A stretch of 42,425 nt of DNA from an uncultured Eubacteriales bacterium (lineage in GTDB: Bacteria > Bacillota > Clostridia > Oscillospirales > Acutalibacteraceae): assembly GCA_900317025.1 (NCBI GenBank), contig ONFG01000011.1, positions 11,835 to 54,259 on the forward strand. Direction: 5' to 3'. How positions within the stretch are numbered: position 1 is the first letter of the stretch; each line of letters opens with the position of its first letter. This document shows, piece after piece, positions 7,513-17,085 of the stretch. The notes beneath the pieces were generated by a model. The model did not search any database. It was not told the origin of the DNA and saw nothing but the letters and a program-made list of their open reading frames with translations. Made by a program: the position numbers and the translations under genes.

Positions 7513-7564
7513 TCTATTAAGAGTGTTTATTATGGAGATCTTTGAGTGATCGCCCGGGTGTGGA

Positions 7565-8917
7565 TCAAACCACGCCCTGAGCCTTCATAGCCTCTGCAAC
7601 CTTAATGAAGCCTGCGATGTTAGCGCCTGCTACGAGGTCGTCGCCGAGACCGTACTTGTTAGCTGCGTTGATGGAGGACTCGAAGATGTTCTTCATGATG
7701 CCCTTGAGCTTCTCGTCAACCTCTTCTGCCGTCCAGTTGTAACGCATGGAGTTCTGAGACATCTCAAGGCCGGAAACTGCAACGCCGCCTGCATTTACAG
7801 CCTTAGACGGAGCAACGACTACGCCCTTGCTCTTGAGGAATGCGATAGCCTCGTTGGAGGTAGGCATATTGGAAACCTCAACGTAGTACTTAACGCCGTT
7901 TGCGACCATCTTCTCAGCCTCAGCCATGCCGACCTCGTTCTGAGTTGCACAAGGCATATAGAGGTCAGCCTTAACGCCCCACGGCTTCTCGCCCGGGAAG
8001 AACTGTACGCCGAACTTATCTGCGTAATCCTGAACCTTGTCGCGGCAGGAAGCTCTCATCTCGAGGAGGTAGTCGATCTTCTCGGGTGTGTTTACACCGT
8101 CGGGATCGTATACGTAACCATCAGGACCGGAGAGTGTTACGACCTTAGCGCCAAGCTCTGTGAGCTTTGTAACCGTACCCCATGTAACGTTGCCGAAACC
8201 GGAAACAACAACAGTCTTGCCGCTGATGTCGTCCTTGAAGTACTTGAGCATATTCTCTGTGTAGTAAACCGCACCAAAGCCTGTAGCCTCGGGGCGAATG
8301 AGCGAGCCGCCGAACTCAAGGCCCTTACCTGTGAGGACGCCGGAGAACTCGTTCTTGAGGCGCTTGTACTGACCGAAGAGGTAGCCTACCTCACGGCCGC
8401 CAACGCCGATATCACCTGCCGGAACGTCGAGGTTCGGGCCGATGTGACGATAAAGCTCTGTCATAAAGCTCTGGCAGAAACGCATAACCTCTGCGTCGGA
8501 CTTGCCTCTCGGGTCAAAGTCGGAACCGCCCTTGCCGCCTCCCATCGGGAGCGTTGTAAGGCTGTTCTTGAAGATCTGCTCAAAGCCGAGGAACTTAATG
8601 ATACCGATATATACGGAGGGGTGGAAACGAAGTCCGCCCTTGTAGGGGCCGATAGCAGAGTTGAACTGAACTCTGTAGCCGCGGTTTACCTGAACCTTGC
8701 CGTTGTCGTCAACCCACGGAACACGGAACATAACCTGTCTCTCGGGCTCAACGATTCTCTCCATAACGCCGGACTCTACGAGGTCGGGGCGCTGATCGAT
8801 AACCGGCTCGATGCTCTCGAAAACCTCTGTTACCGTCTGGATAAATTCGGGCTCGCCTGCGTTGCGCTTCTTGACTCTTTCAAGAAGATCAATCAAATAC
8901 TCATTCTTAAGTGCCAT
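7565..8917 (-). CDS. gdhA: NADP-type glutamate dehydrogenase (450 aa)
   Basis: This hexameric-type enzyme assimilates ammonium by reductive amination of 2-oxoglutarate to glutamate. The substrate lysine lies in GPYKGGLRFHP (Lys93) and the catalytic lysine in PMGGGKGGSDFDP (Lys129); DVPAGDIGVGGREVGYLFGQYKR and the Rossmann motif GFGNVTWG are clear. About 450 residues and the overall pattern match the bacterial small-hexamer GDH (the E. coli GdhA type), which is normally NADP-dependent; cofactor use is inferred from the family. GGAGG precedes the ATG by 9 nt. It is monocistronic, with a leader of about 115 nt between promoter and start and its own terminator. Confidence 0.97.
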   Translation of the reverse strand: MALKNEYLIDLLERVKKRNAGEPEFIQTVTEVFESIEPVIDQRPDLVESGVMERIVEPERQVMFRVPWVDDNGKVQVNRGYRVQFNSAIGPYKGGLRFHPSVYIGIIKFLGFEQIFKNSLTTLPMGGGKGGSDFDPRGKSDAEVMRFCQSFMTELYRHIGPNLDVPAGDIGVGGREVGYLFGQYKRLKNEFSGVLTGKGLEFGGSLIRPEATGFGAVYYTENMLKYFKDDISGKTVVVSGFGNVTWGTVTKLTELGAKVVTLSGPDGYVYDPDGVNTPEKIDYLLEMRASCRDKVQDYADKFGVQFFPGEKPWGVKADLYMPCATQNEVGMAEAEKMVANGVKYYVEVSNMPTSNEAIAFLKSKGVVVAPSKAVNAGGVAVSGLEMSQNSMRYNWTAEEVDEKLKGIMKNIFESSINAANKYGLGDDLVAGANIAGFIKVAEAMKAQGVV

Positions 8918-9038
8918 TGTAATCGTCCTCCATAAAAAATTTACTGAGATCTTGTCAATCGAAGATTACCATAGGGCTTTTACGGGAAATACCCGCCGGA
9001 GCGCCTTGATCTCTCGCCCCGTCATTGCCTACCCTAAG

Positions 9039-9067
9039 AGTATAGCACCATTATTTAAAAAATGCAA
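9039..9067 (-). promoter_or_regulatory. Promoter of gdhA
   Basis: TTGCAT (9067-9062), 17-nt spacer, TATACT (9044-9039) on the minus strand. The leader from about 9032 to 8918 contains a small CGGG-AAATA-CCCG hairpin but no RNA class I recognise. The rest of the stretch 9068-9217 is AT-rich with nothing else evident. Confidence 0.55.
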
Positions 9068-9217
9068 TAGAAAATTTCAATTTCTCTTGAAAAAAATTCA
9101 AATTTCACGTACATTTCTCTGAAAAAAGTAGGATTTCGTGAAAATCTTGCAATTTTGCGATTCAAAAGTTGCAAATTCTTTGTTACTTTTTTCACATATC
9201 AAGCTTTTCAAATACGC

Positions 9218-9266
9218 AAAAAACTCCCCGGAAAACGTCTGACCTTACAGGCGGCGCTTTCCGGGG
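9218..9266 (-). terminator. Terminator of the spoIIR-addB-addA operon
   Basis: CCCCGGAAA (9226-9234) pairs with TTTCCGGGG (9258-9266). On the minus strand the stem is followed by AGTTTTTTGCG. It lies just after the addA stop. Confidence 0.8.
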
Positions 9267-9274
9267 CATACCGA

Positions 9275-12200
9275 TCACATATCAAGCTCGATCTCGCAGC
9301 CGAGAGTAAACGAATAAAGCACACAGCGGGAGACTTCTTTGCCGAAGATCTGCTCGACGGCGTATTTGTAAAGGCGAAGCTGCGGCGAGTAGCGCGCCTT
9401 AAGCTCGTCGGCAAGCTTTACGCGGTCGGTCTTGTAGTCGACGATGACAAGCTCGCCGTCAAGCACGTAAAGGGCATCGATCGCGCCTTGCAGGACGATC
9501 TTCTCCTCGCTGTAGGGCGGCATGAGCGAGCGGTCGGCAAGCCCCGCCGGGATCTCGACGGTAAACCTGTATTCGCGCTCGAGAAGCTGCGCGCTCTGCA
9601 TACAAGCCAGAAGCCGCGACGAGAGGAACCCACCGAGCCGCTTTTCGCTGATGCAGTCCGCCTGACGCTGCGTAAGAAAGCCTCGCTCGACCAAGCGGCG
9701 CTTTTCGTCGTCGACCGAGAGCTTCGCTTTGTCGAAGTCGCAGCGCTGCACGAACTCATGGAGCGCCGTACCCTTTTCGGCTGCGCTCATCCCGCCGTCG
9801 TTCATGAATGAAGGTCGGCTCATCGCGCCGTGCAGGCTGCCGCTCTCTCTTTCGGCAACGGCGGAAGCCGCCACTTTGACTGGGATCGAGCTTGCCTTTG
9901 CAAAGGAGTAGCGGCGGGACAGCTTCTCCGTTATCAGCGAAAGCTGCTGCTCGACCTCTTTTCGGTCGGGGATTATCTCTTCGGAGGCAGGCGCTTCGCC
10001 GCCCGTCCCTTTGGCGCTTTCTTCCGTATGCGCCTCTTCCCCGCCGCGGAAGACCTCGACAAATCTCCACACGCTGTCGTCCTCACGTCTTAAAAGCTGG
10101 CAGTACAGCAGCCAATCAGAAAAGCCGCTGCCCGCCGAGACGGAGTAGGGAGAAACGGAGTCGTCATACACAAGCTTTTTGCCGACGGACGCAAGCTTTG
10201 CCTCGATACTCTTGACCGACGCCACCAGCACCAACCGCTCTCTGGCTCTCGTCATCGCGACGTAAAGCAGACGCAGCTCCTCTGCCTTCAAGCCCGCCGT
10301 CTTCGCCGTATCGACGGCTTTTCTTATAAGGCCCTTATATCGGAACGTTCCGTCGGCGCTTATCACATTCGTTCCCATTCCGAGCTTGTCGTGAAGGATT
10401 ACTCTTCCTTTTACGTCCATATTGTTGAACTCGCTGCCGAGAGACGCCACGATGCACACGGGGAATTCAAGCCCCTTTGATTTATGTATCGTCATTATCG
10501 AAACGGCGTTTGCGGCTTCAATGCCCGTTCTGTCGGCGGCAGAAAGCTCGTAGTCGTTTTCGCTGAGCTTATCGAGAAACTTCACGAAGCCCGAAAGCCC
10601 TCTAAAGCCGGTCGCCTCATATTTCTTTGCGTACTGCGTGAGCAGGCGGAGATTCTTGCGGCGAAACTCTCCGTCATCGTCGGAAAGAACGATCTCGGGC
10701 AGCAGCGTTTCGTCATATATCCTGTTGATAAATTCGTCGGCGGAGAGGTTGCTGCCAACCGCGCGAAGCCGTTCGAGCGTTGAAAGGAAGTGCTCTGCCT
10801 TTTCATTTTTTTCGCGTTCGGCAAGAAGCATCTCGTAAAGCGTCTTGTCGCGGTGAGCTGCGCGAAGCCTGCCAAGCTCGTCGGCGGTAAAGCCGAAAAC
10901 AGGGCTTAAAAGCGCCGCCGCAAGCGGGATATCGCGGGCGGGGTTGTCGATCGAGCGAAGCAGCGAGACCATGAGGCGTATCTCGGGCTGAGAGAAAAAG
11001 CCCTCGCCCTGCTCGCAGACACTCGGTATTCCCAAGCGCAAAAGCTCCCTGGAATAGACCGCCGCGTTCTTTTTTGTGCGAAGCAGGATGCAGAAGTCGC
11101 CAAACCGCGGCGAGCGCGTGCCGGTCTTGTCGGTAACGTTCTCCTCGTTTATCATCTTATATATAAGCCCGGCGATGTAGCGCGCTTCACGAGCCATCGT
11201 CTCGTCCTGCTCGTCGGCGCTCTCCAGAAGATGGAACGTCACGGCGTCGCCGCTGTCGGGAGGATACGCCGCCAAGGGCTTGAGAGCCTCCTCGCTTGTG
11301 TAGTCAAGCTCCGCGGCGCGCTTCGTCATGAGCTTTGAGAAGACGAAGTTCACGCAGTCGGTAACGCCGCTGCGGCTACGGAAGTTCGCGTCGAGGTTTA
11401 TCCTCGCGGGGTAGACAGTCCCTTCTCGTTTGTAAGGAACGCTTGAATCCTTGCGCGAGATAAATATCTCGGGGTTTGACTGGCGAAAGCGGTATATGCT
11501 CTGTTTTACGTCGCCCACGATAAAGAGCTTCTTGTCGTTTGCGCTGACCGCCTTGAAGATGAGGTCCTGCAAAAGGTTAGTGTCCTGGTACTCGTCGACC
11601 ATTACGAAGTCGTACCGCTGCGAGATCTCGGCCGCTTTTTCGGTGAAGGTGAAGCCGTCGTCGGAGTCGGTCACGAGAAGCCGGAGCGCCCAGTGCTCAA
11701 CATCGCCGAACTCCGCGACGCCGCGCTCGCTTTTGATCCTGCCGTACTCCTCGCCGAATTCGCTTGCAAGCGAAAAAAGCGCCGCGACCGTCGGGCGCGC
11801 TTCGTTTATCTCGTTTACAAACGCGGACGAGCTTTGGGAAAAATAATCCGAAAGCTTTTCAAACTCCTTTTTGTAAGCGTCGCGATATGATTTTGCCTGT
11901 GCCTTTGCCTGAGCCTCGCTCTCGTCAAGCTTTCTAGGCGCGGGGAATCTTTCAAACGAGACCGCCCTGTACGCAGCGCAGATCTCGTCCCACGAGCCGC
12001 AATTGAGCGCCCGTTCAAGCCGCTGTACCATGGCGTTTTCGGATAAGGCGAGAGCGCGCACCTTTTCGAGCGCCGTCATCTCCTCCGGCACGGCTTCGAT
12101 CATCAGCCTGCTTTGGCGCATTATAAAATCCAACGCAAGCAGCGCCGAGGACTTCAGCACCCTGCCCCACGGAGTTTCGGCTGGGTCGGAAACGTCGTCA

Positions 12201-12796
12201 TACGCCGCAAGATTCTCCTTTAGCCAGCGCTCCGGGAACGGCTGCGCCTCCAGAAAGCGGTAAAGCTCGCCGACAATGGAGCGAAGCCCGGCGTCGTCAT
12301 GAGAATCGGAGAATATATTGACAAGGCGGAGGAAGTCGCCGTCATGAGAGGAATAGCGCCCGTCGAAGACGTTATTCATGGCTGTCTCCTTCATCACCGT
12401 TCGCTCCTCTTCGTCGGCGATACGGAAATCGGCAGGGATATCGAGAGCGTAGAAGTACTCCCTTGCAAGGGCGTTGCAGAAGCTGTCGATCGTGCTGATC
12501 TGAGCCTTTGCAAGCAGAAGCTGCTGACGAATCAGATTCTCGTTGAACGGATCGGCGCACAGCAGCTCCTCGAGCCTGTCGGCGATACGCTGGCGCATTT
12601 CGTCGGCGGCGGCGTTTGTAAACGTAACGATAAGAAAACGGTCGATATCAACAGGCTGCTTCGCAGTTATAAGCTCGACGACGCGCTGCACCAGCACCGC
12701 CGTTTTGCCCGAGCCTGCCGCCGCGGAAACGAGCAGCGGCCCACCCCTCGCGTTGATGGCGTCAAGCTGCGCATCGGTCCATTTTACATCACTCAT
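9275..12796 (-). CDS. addA: ATP-dependent helicase/nuclease subunit A, AddA (1173 aa)
   Basis: AddA with AddB is the Firmicutes counterpart of RecBCD: it unwinds and resects double-strand breaks and loads RecA. The N-terminal UvrD-type motor has Walker A AAAGSGKT (about residues 25-32), DEYQDTN as Walker B, and the later motifs VDVKQSIYRFRQ-type, TIHKSKGLEFP and LLYVAMTRARERL. The C-terminal RecB-family nuclease core is visible as VIVDYKTDRV after LDGELV. The start at 12796 has GGAGG 9 nt upstream; an in-frame upstream ATG (12835) would lie deep inside addB. It overlaps the addB stop by 8 nt, so translation is coupled. Confidence 0.97.
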   Translation of the reverse strand: MSDVKWTDAQLDAINARGGPLLVSAAAGSGKTAVLVQRVVELITAKQPVDIDRFLIVTFTNAAADEMRQRIADRLEELLCADPFNENLIRQQLLLAKAQISTIDSFCNALAREYFYALDIPADFRIADEEERTVMKETAMNNVFDGRYSSHDGDFLRLVNIFSDSHDDAGLRSIVGELYRFLEAQPFPERWLKENLAAYDDVSDPAETPWGRVLKSSALLALDFIMRQSRLMIEAVPEEMTALEKVRALALSENAMVQRLERALNCGSWDEICAAYRAVSFERFPAPRKLDESEAQAKAQAKSYRDAYKKEFEKLSDYFSQSSSAFVNEINEARPTVAALFSLASEFGEEYGRIKSERGVAEFGDVEHWALRLLVTDSDDGFTFTEKAAEISQRYDFVMVDEYQDTNLLQDLIFKAVSANDKKLFIVGDVKQSIYRFRQSNPEIFISRKDSSVPYKREGTVYPARINLDANFRSRSGVTDCVNFVFSKLMTKRAAELDYTSEEALKPLAAYPPDSGDAVTFHLLESADEQDETMAREARYIAGLIYKMINEENVTDKTGTRSPRFGDFCILLRTKKNAAVYSRELLRLGIPSVCEQGEGFFSQPEIRLMVSLLRSIDNPARDIPLAAALLSPVFGFTADELGRLRAAHRDKTLYEMLLAEREKNEKAEHFLSTLERLRAVGSNLSADEFINRIYDETLLPEIVLSDDDGEFRRKNLRLLTQYAKKYEATGFRGLSGFVKFLDKLSENDYELSAADRTGIEAANAVSIMTIHKSKGLEFPVCIVASLGSEFNNMDVKGRVILHDKLGMGTNVISADGTFRYKGLIRKAVDTAKTAGLKAEELRLLYVAMTRARERLVLVASVKSIEAKLASVGKKLVYDDSVSPYSVSAGSGFSDWLLYCQLLRREDDSVWRFVEVFRGGEEAHTEESAKGTGGEAPASEEIIPDRKEVEQQLSLITEKLSRRYSFAKASSIPVKVAASAVAERESGSLHGAMSRPSFMNDGGMSAAEKGTALHEFVQRCDFDKAKLSVDDEKRRLVERGFLTQRQADCISEKRLGGFLSSRLLACMQSAQLLEREYRFTVEIPAGLADRSLMPPYSEEKIVLQGAIDALYVLDGELVIVDYKTDRVKLADELKARYSPQLRLYKYAVEQIFGKEVSRCVLYSFTLGCEIELDM

Positions 12797-15700
12797 CAAC
12801 GTTTTCCTCCTTTTTCTTTTCAAATTCGCTTTCAAGCCTTCCGAGCGTTTCCTCCGGCTTCACATTTTCGACGACGCGCAGGCGGTCGCTGTCTTCCCTG
12901 CGGCAGACGGGCTTGTAGTCGCAGTAGTCGCAGGCGGTCGAGTTCTTTATCTTGTTCTCCACCGGCACAGCGGGAACTCTTCCGCCGTCAAGCTCACGGC
13001 TCATACGAAGTATCATGTCGTCTACGCAGTCGAAGATCATCGAAAGCTGCGCCTGCGTTACCTTCTGAGCCGAAACATACTTGTTTCTGCTTTTGTCCAT
13101 ACCCTGCCCGACCGTCTCGCTGTCGAGCGCGACGCCCGTCATTCTCAGCTCCTTATCGACAACGCTCTGTGCCTCCTGCTCATTCGTCTTCTTTCCCGAG
13201 GGCGCAACGGAAACGCTGCCGATGTCGGCGCGCATATAAAGCACCGCCGCAGGTTCGGGCTGAGAGCCGTAGCGCGCGCTGCCGTTTTTCGCGACCGCCG
13301 CAAGGTAGATGAGCATTTGCAGGTTAAGCCCGTTCACAACCTCTTCAAGGCTGAATTCTCTGCCGTTCGTCTTGTAGTCGATAATGCGTACGAGCGAGCG
13401 CCCGTCGTCGTCCATCATGTCGACGCGGTCGATCTTTCCTCTGATATAAACGGTCGTGCCGTCGTCCTTCATAACGGCGTACTCCGGCAAGCCCCCGCCC
13501 GAGCTGCCGATCTCCAGCTCCGCGTCGACGGGCTTGAACTGCGACTGTTCAAGCTCTTCGAGCATATGGCGAAGCACGCGCGCAACGCGCTCCTTGGAAC
13601 GGTTGTAAAGGTGGAGAAAACGCTGCGATTTGCCGCCCTCGCCGCCTAAAAATTCGTCGATGTAGCTTTTCATAAGGCGGTCGAGAAGCGATCTCAGTTC
13701 GCCGTCGCTAAAGGAGGTGCAGTCACGCTTTATATATTCGCGTATCACGTGTTCAAGTATGTAATGCAGAAGGCTGCCGTAAACGAGACCGTCGAGCTGA
13801 GCCTTGCGGCGCTCCTTCAGGCGAAGCCCGTAATTGAAGAAATATTTGAACCGGCACTGGTAGAACTCTTCTATCTGAGACGCCGAAAGGTGCTTGTCAC
13901 GGCCGAAAAGCGCGGCGGAAACGCCCTTGTCCGAAAGGGCGGTCTTCGTGTTTTTTATCGGAGCGCCGAGAGACGCGAGCCGCTCGCCGTAGTCGAAGCT
14001 GTCTTCAAGGTATTCGCCCAAAGCCGCTTGAAACGGCGTTTTGCTGCCGTAGCTGCGGGCGTAAAGCTCGAATGCGGAACGCTCGCCCGTGATGCGGTCA
14101 AGGTCGCTTTGAGAGGATGTGTACTCTCTTGAAAGCGACGGGAACACGCGCTCAATCTCCGTCACGATGGATGAAGGCTCGGCGCTGCCGCCGCGAAGCT
14201 CGCTCTTCGGGTACGTTACGAAAAGCTTATCCGTCGGAGCGGAGACCGCGTTGTACACAAAGAACCGCTCCTGACGAAACAGATCTTCAACGCAGTCGTA
14301 TAGAGGCAGACCGAGGCTTATAAGCCGCTGGCGCTCGGCGTCGCTGAAAACGCCGTCGGCAACGGGGAGGTGCGGGAATTCTCCGCTCAGCGCGCCGATA
14401 ACGAAAACGGCATACGGTTTTGAAAAGCGCACGCTGTCCGCCTTTCCAACAAGCACCTGGTCTAGCGTCTGCGGGATATCGGAGATATCCTCGCCCTCAA
14501 GCACCATCTTGAAAAGCTCACAGTACCTTTTGAGCGATATCCTCCGCTGCCCGAGAGCGGCGTGCATTTTGTTAAGGATATCCATGAGCATATCCCAAAG
14601 GCGGATCTCCTCGTCGGAGAACTCGAGCCTGCGCTCGGCGCGGCTCTTCAAAAGCTCCGGCACACCGCAGTCCTCCATAAAGAAGTAAAGTGCCTCACTG
14701 ATGTCGCGCGCGGTGAACAGGTCGCGCCCATTTACCCTGTCGAGAAGCTTCCCGAACGGCTCGGCGATGCGGCGGCGCGCGTCGTTTATCTCGCCGAGGC
14801 GGCGCTTGCTCTCGTCGGTGAAGCGGTCGGCGTAGCCCTCGGGATCCATCGTGAAATCGGAATAGAACTGCCGCCCCTTTAAGCTCCAGACGAAGACGTA
14901 GTTTTCAAGCTGCGCTATGCTGTGGTCCGGTATCCCTAGAAGCCCGCTCTTCGCGGCGTCGAGAAGCCTGTCTTCATCGTTCGGGGTCAGCGCGTATTCC
15001 AAAGCGGAAACGGCAAGGCGCATTATCGGCTTTGCCTCGACGGGCTGCGGCTTCGACATAAAGTACGGTATGCCGCACTTGTCAAACGCACGATCGAGGA
15101 TCCCGCTGTATTTGTCACCGTCGCGGAAGACCACCGCGATGTCGCGCCAACGGCACTCTCCGCCGAGCGCGAGGTCGCTTATCCTGCCGGCTATGTAGTC
15201 ACATTCGTCGTAAACGTCGTCTGCCTGCATAACGACAACGCCGTCGGGCTGAACCACGGCAGCTTCCTCGCCGTTGGCGCGGCGGTAGATACTTTCTTCA
15301 AGGCGGCGCAGGGCGGCATTTTCGGTGCGCCTGTTCTCGGTAAGGCGAACGGGGCTTGCAAGCTTCAGCCCCAGCCCCCTCGCGCACTCGGCGACGCGCT
15401 TCTTCGTCCTGTTGACGGTGAAGAAAAGCTCGTCGTCAAACGACGGCTCCATGCAAAGCGAGATATAGAATTCCTCCGCCTGCTCCATTATGAGCGAGAG
15501 TATTTTATGCTGCTGCGCCGTAAAACCGCTGAAATCGTCTACGGCGACGGTATAGCCCTTGAAAAAGCCCGTTTCGGCGATGCGCATTTCAAGGCGAATA
15601 TCGTTGTCGAACGGGTCGACGCCGCTCTTTGCAACGTGGGCGTTGAAAAGCTCGTAGATAAGAGCCAGCTCCGAGAGCTTCTTTTCAAGCTCCCCGCCGC

Positions 15701-16133
15701 CCGCCGTGCGCGCCTTTTCCCTTACGTCGTCGGGCAGAATACCGCACTGCTTGAACTCCTTTATCGCCGAGAGAGCCGTCTGCGCAAACCGAGGCTTCGC
15801 CGCCTGCCGCTCGTAAAGCTCCAGACTATCGGCGCAGTCTTCGAGCGTTAGCGACATGAGTATCTTGCGCACGCTGTCGTCTATGGGAGTTCCGGAGACG
15901 CCGCCTGTTGCCGACATGACCATGTCGTAAAGCCTTGTAAACGACATGACGCTCACGTTTTTCGCAAGCTTAGGTCCGAGCCTGCGCAGGAACGCCGTCT
16001 CGCACTCAAACGAGCTTTGCTCCGGGATAAGATAAACAAGCCGGCGCTCGCCGCCTTCGGCAAGGCGTGAAAGCAAGTCGTAAAGATACTCCGTTTTCCC
16101 GCTGCCGCTTCTTCCTTCTATAATGTGTACCAT
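12789..16133 (-). CDS. addB: ATP-dependent helicase/nuclease subunit B, AddB (1114 aa)
   Basis: This is the partner of AddA. The N-terminus has an intact Walker A (GRSGSGKTEY), and the inactivated-helicase body follows. The C-terminal nuclease domain shows RIIDYKTNGREF. The iron-sulphur cluster cysteines that staple this domain are visible as one Cys in FYQCRFKYFFNYGLRL and three in CDYCDYKPVC. Length is normal for Clostridia. The ribosome site AGGGTG overlaps the spoIIR stop codon and the gene begins 11 nt after it, so spoIIR, addB and addA form one operon. Confidence 0.97.
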   Translation of the reverse strand: MVHIIEGRSGSGKTEYLYDLLSRLAEGGERRLVYLIPEQSSFECETAFLRRLGPKLAKNVSVMSFTRLYDMVMSATGGVSGTPIDDSVRKILMSLTLEDCADSLELYERQAAKPRFAQTALSAIKEFKQCGILPDDVREKARTAGGGELEKKLSELALIYELFNAHVAKSGVDPFDNDIRLEMRIAETGFFKGYTVAVDDFSGFTAQQHKILSLIMEQAEEFYISLCMEPSFDDELFFTVNRTKKRVAECARGLGLKLASPVRLTENRRTENAALRRLEESIYRRANGEEAAVVQPDGVVVMQADDVYDECDYIAGRISDLALGGECRWRDIAVVFRDGDKYSGILDRAFDKCGIPYFMSKPQPVEAKPIMRLAVSALEYALTPNDEDRLLDAAKSGLLGIPDHSIAQLENYVFVWSLKGRQFYSDFTMDPEGYADRFTDESKRRLGEINDARRRIAEPFGKLLDRVNGRDLFTARDISEALYFFMEDCGVPELLKSRAERRLEFSDEEIRLWDMLMDILNKMHAALGQRRISLKRYCELFKMVLEGEDISDIPQTLDQVLVGKADSVRFSKPYAVFVIGALSGEFPHLPVADGVFSDAERQRLISLGLPLYDCVEDLFRQERFFVYNAVSAPTDKLFVTYPKSELRGGSAEPSSIVTEIERVFPSLSREYTSSQSDLDRITGERSAFELYARSYGSKTPFQAALGEYLEDSFDYGERLASLGAPIKNTKTALSDKGVSAALFGRDKHLSASQIEEFYQCRFKYFFNYGLRLKERRKAQLDGLVYGSLLHYILEHVIREYIKRDCTSFSDGELRSLLDRLMKSYIDEFLGGEGGKSQRFLHLYNRSKERVARVLRHMLEELEQSQFKPVDAELEIGSSGGGLPEYAVMKDDGTTVYIRGKIDRVDMMDDDGRSLVRIIDYKTNGREFSLEEVVNGLNLQMLIYLAAVAKNGSARYGSQPEPAAVLYMRADIGSVSVAPSGKKTNEQEAQSVVDKELRMTGVALDSETVGQGMDKSRNKYVSAQKVTQAQLSMIFDCVDDMILRMSRELDGGRVPAVPVENKIKNSTACDYCDYKPVCRREDSDRLRVVENVKPEETLGRLESEFEKKKEENVDE

Positions 16134-16144
16134 TTGCTCACACC

Positions 16145-16786
16145 CTATTTATCCCGCCGCTTTGAGACGAGATCTTCATAAATTTCATATATCTTGAATT
16201 TGTACTCGACCTGCCCTGATTCAACGAGGGCTGTCTGATTGTCCGTGAGTACGTCGGAGATATCGGCGCCGGAAGCGCCTATGCACATCGGAGGGAACAT
16301 CACGCACCACCAGTTGTGACCCTTCCCACTGCCAACGGTGAGACGCAGAGCGTCGTAATTGCCCGCAGGGAGCGTTACGCTGCCGTACGTTCTGTTCGTG
16401 AAATACATATTGACAAGCTCGCCGCTTACGTCGTCATCATGCCCCTGCTCGCGCACGACGCGCTTCGCCTCGTCAACGAGCTGTGGCAAGCGCTCACGGA
16501 GAATACGCTCGGCTTCTGTCTTCGTGCAGCCCTTTGGGTAGATATCGGCGCAAAGCTCCTGCACCCTGTCACGCACGAGGAGCTTCACACGCTGATCCTC
16601 GGCGCTGTCGGAATTTGCCAGGATATGCAGCCGCACGACCTGCTGCGAGATCTCGCGAGACTGCGCGTCGAACTCCGTCATCGACAAGGCAAAGCATATC
16701 ACGAACGCACACAGCAGAGATTTAAAAAGCGTATGCTGCCAACGCGTTTTTTTCACGAAAAATCCAGATAAACCGATCGTTTTCAT
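16145..16786 (-). CDS. spoIIR: Stage II sporulation protein R (213 aa)
   Basis: SpoIIR is the forespore signal that triggers SpoIIGA to process pro-sigma-E in the mother cell (known for the family). Key family sequences are RLHILANSDSAEDQRVKLLVRDRV and GNYDALRLTVGSGKGHNWWCVMFPPMC. An N-terminal hydrophobic segment (FKSLLCAFVICFALSM) fits export across the septal membrane. The start at 16786 has GGAGG 7 nt upstream and is preferred over an ATG nine codons earlier. It is direct evidence that the organism belongs to a spore-forming lineage. It heads the operon with addB and addA; no confident sigma-F or sigma-A promoter was identified. Confidence 0.95.
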   Translation of the reverse strand: MKTIGLSGFFVKKTRWQHTLFKSLLCAFVICFALSMTEFDAQSREISQQVVRLHILANSDSAEDQRVKLLVRDRVQELCADIYPKGCTKTEAERILRERLPQLVDEAKRVVREQGHDDDVSGELVNMYFTNRTYGSVTLPAGNYDALRLTVGSGKGHNWWCVMFPPMCIGASGADISDVLTDNQTALVESGQVEYKFKIYEIYEDLVSKRRDK

Positions 16787-16902
16787 TTTACATCCTCCGA
16801 AAATCTTTGTCAATCGGATTATCGGACTTCCACAAAAAATTATACAAACGGAGCAAAAATTAAACTGTTGTTCACACTAAAGAAATTTTTTCCGAAAAAC
16901 GC

Positions 16903-16931
16903 TTGCATTTTTCTTTGAATTGTGCTATTAT
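16903..16931 (+). promoter_or_regulatory. Promoter of tRNA-Arg
   Basis: TTGCAT (16903-16908), 17-nt spacer, TATTAT (16926-16931), about 30 nt before the tRNA. Confidence 0.75.
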
Positions 16932-16959
16932 ATATAGGCACCGAAAAACAAGTGCAGAT

Positions 16960-17036
16960 GCGCTGTTAGCTCAGCTGGATAGAGTGACTGGCTACGAACC
17001 AGTAGGTCGGGGGTTCGAGTCCCTCACAGCGCGCCA
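16960..17036 (+). tRNA. tRNA-Arg (anticodon ACG), CCA encoded
   Basis: The acceptor arms GCGCTGT (16960-16966) and ACAGCGC (17026-17032) pair over 7 bp, followed by G and an encoded CCA. The D arm is AGCTCAGCTGGATAGAG, the anticodon stem-loop is CTGGCT-ACG-AACCAG, and the T arm contains GGTTCGAGTCC. Anticodon ACG reads CGU/CGC/CGA arginine codons after A34 deamination to inosine. Confidence 0.97.
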
Positions 17037-17041
17037 AAGCG

Positions 17042-17075
17042 AAAATCCTGTCGAGAGATCGGCAGGATTTTTGCT
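17042..17075 (+). terminator. Terminator of tRNA-Arg
   Basis: AAAATCCTGTCG (17042-17053) pairs with CGGCAGGATTTT (17060-17071, one G-U) followed by TGCTTTAT. A second near-copy of the right arm (CGACAGGATTTT, 17124-17135) lies about 60 nt downstream. Confidence 0.85.
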
Positions 17076-17085
17076 TTATATTATT

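Noticed and set aside
6997-7545. Plus-strand open frame of 182 codons across the tandem repeat
   Set aside because: It is antisense to the CapA-like gene start and its middle is just the translated 95-bp repeat (FIRLCWSPRRGLLTKVLHF twice); no ribosome site and no family resemblance.
9192-9287. Short direct repeat CACATATCAAGC flanking the addA terminator
   Set aside because: Only 12 nt in two copies, one being the addA 3' end; too short to claim an insertion or att site.
12543-13649. Long plus-strand open frame opposite addB/addA
   Set aside because: Antisense to two clearly conserved genes, with no ribosome site or recognisable domain.
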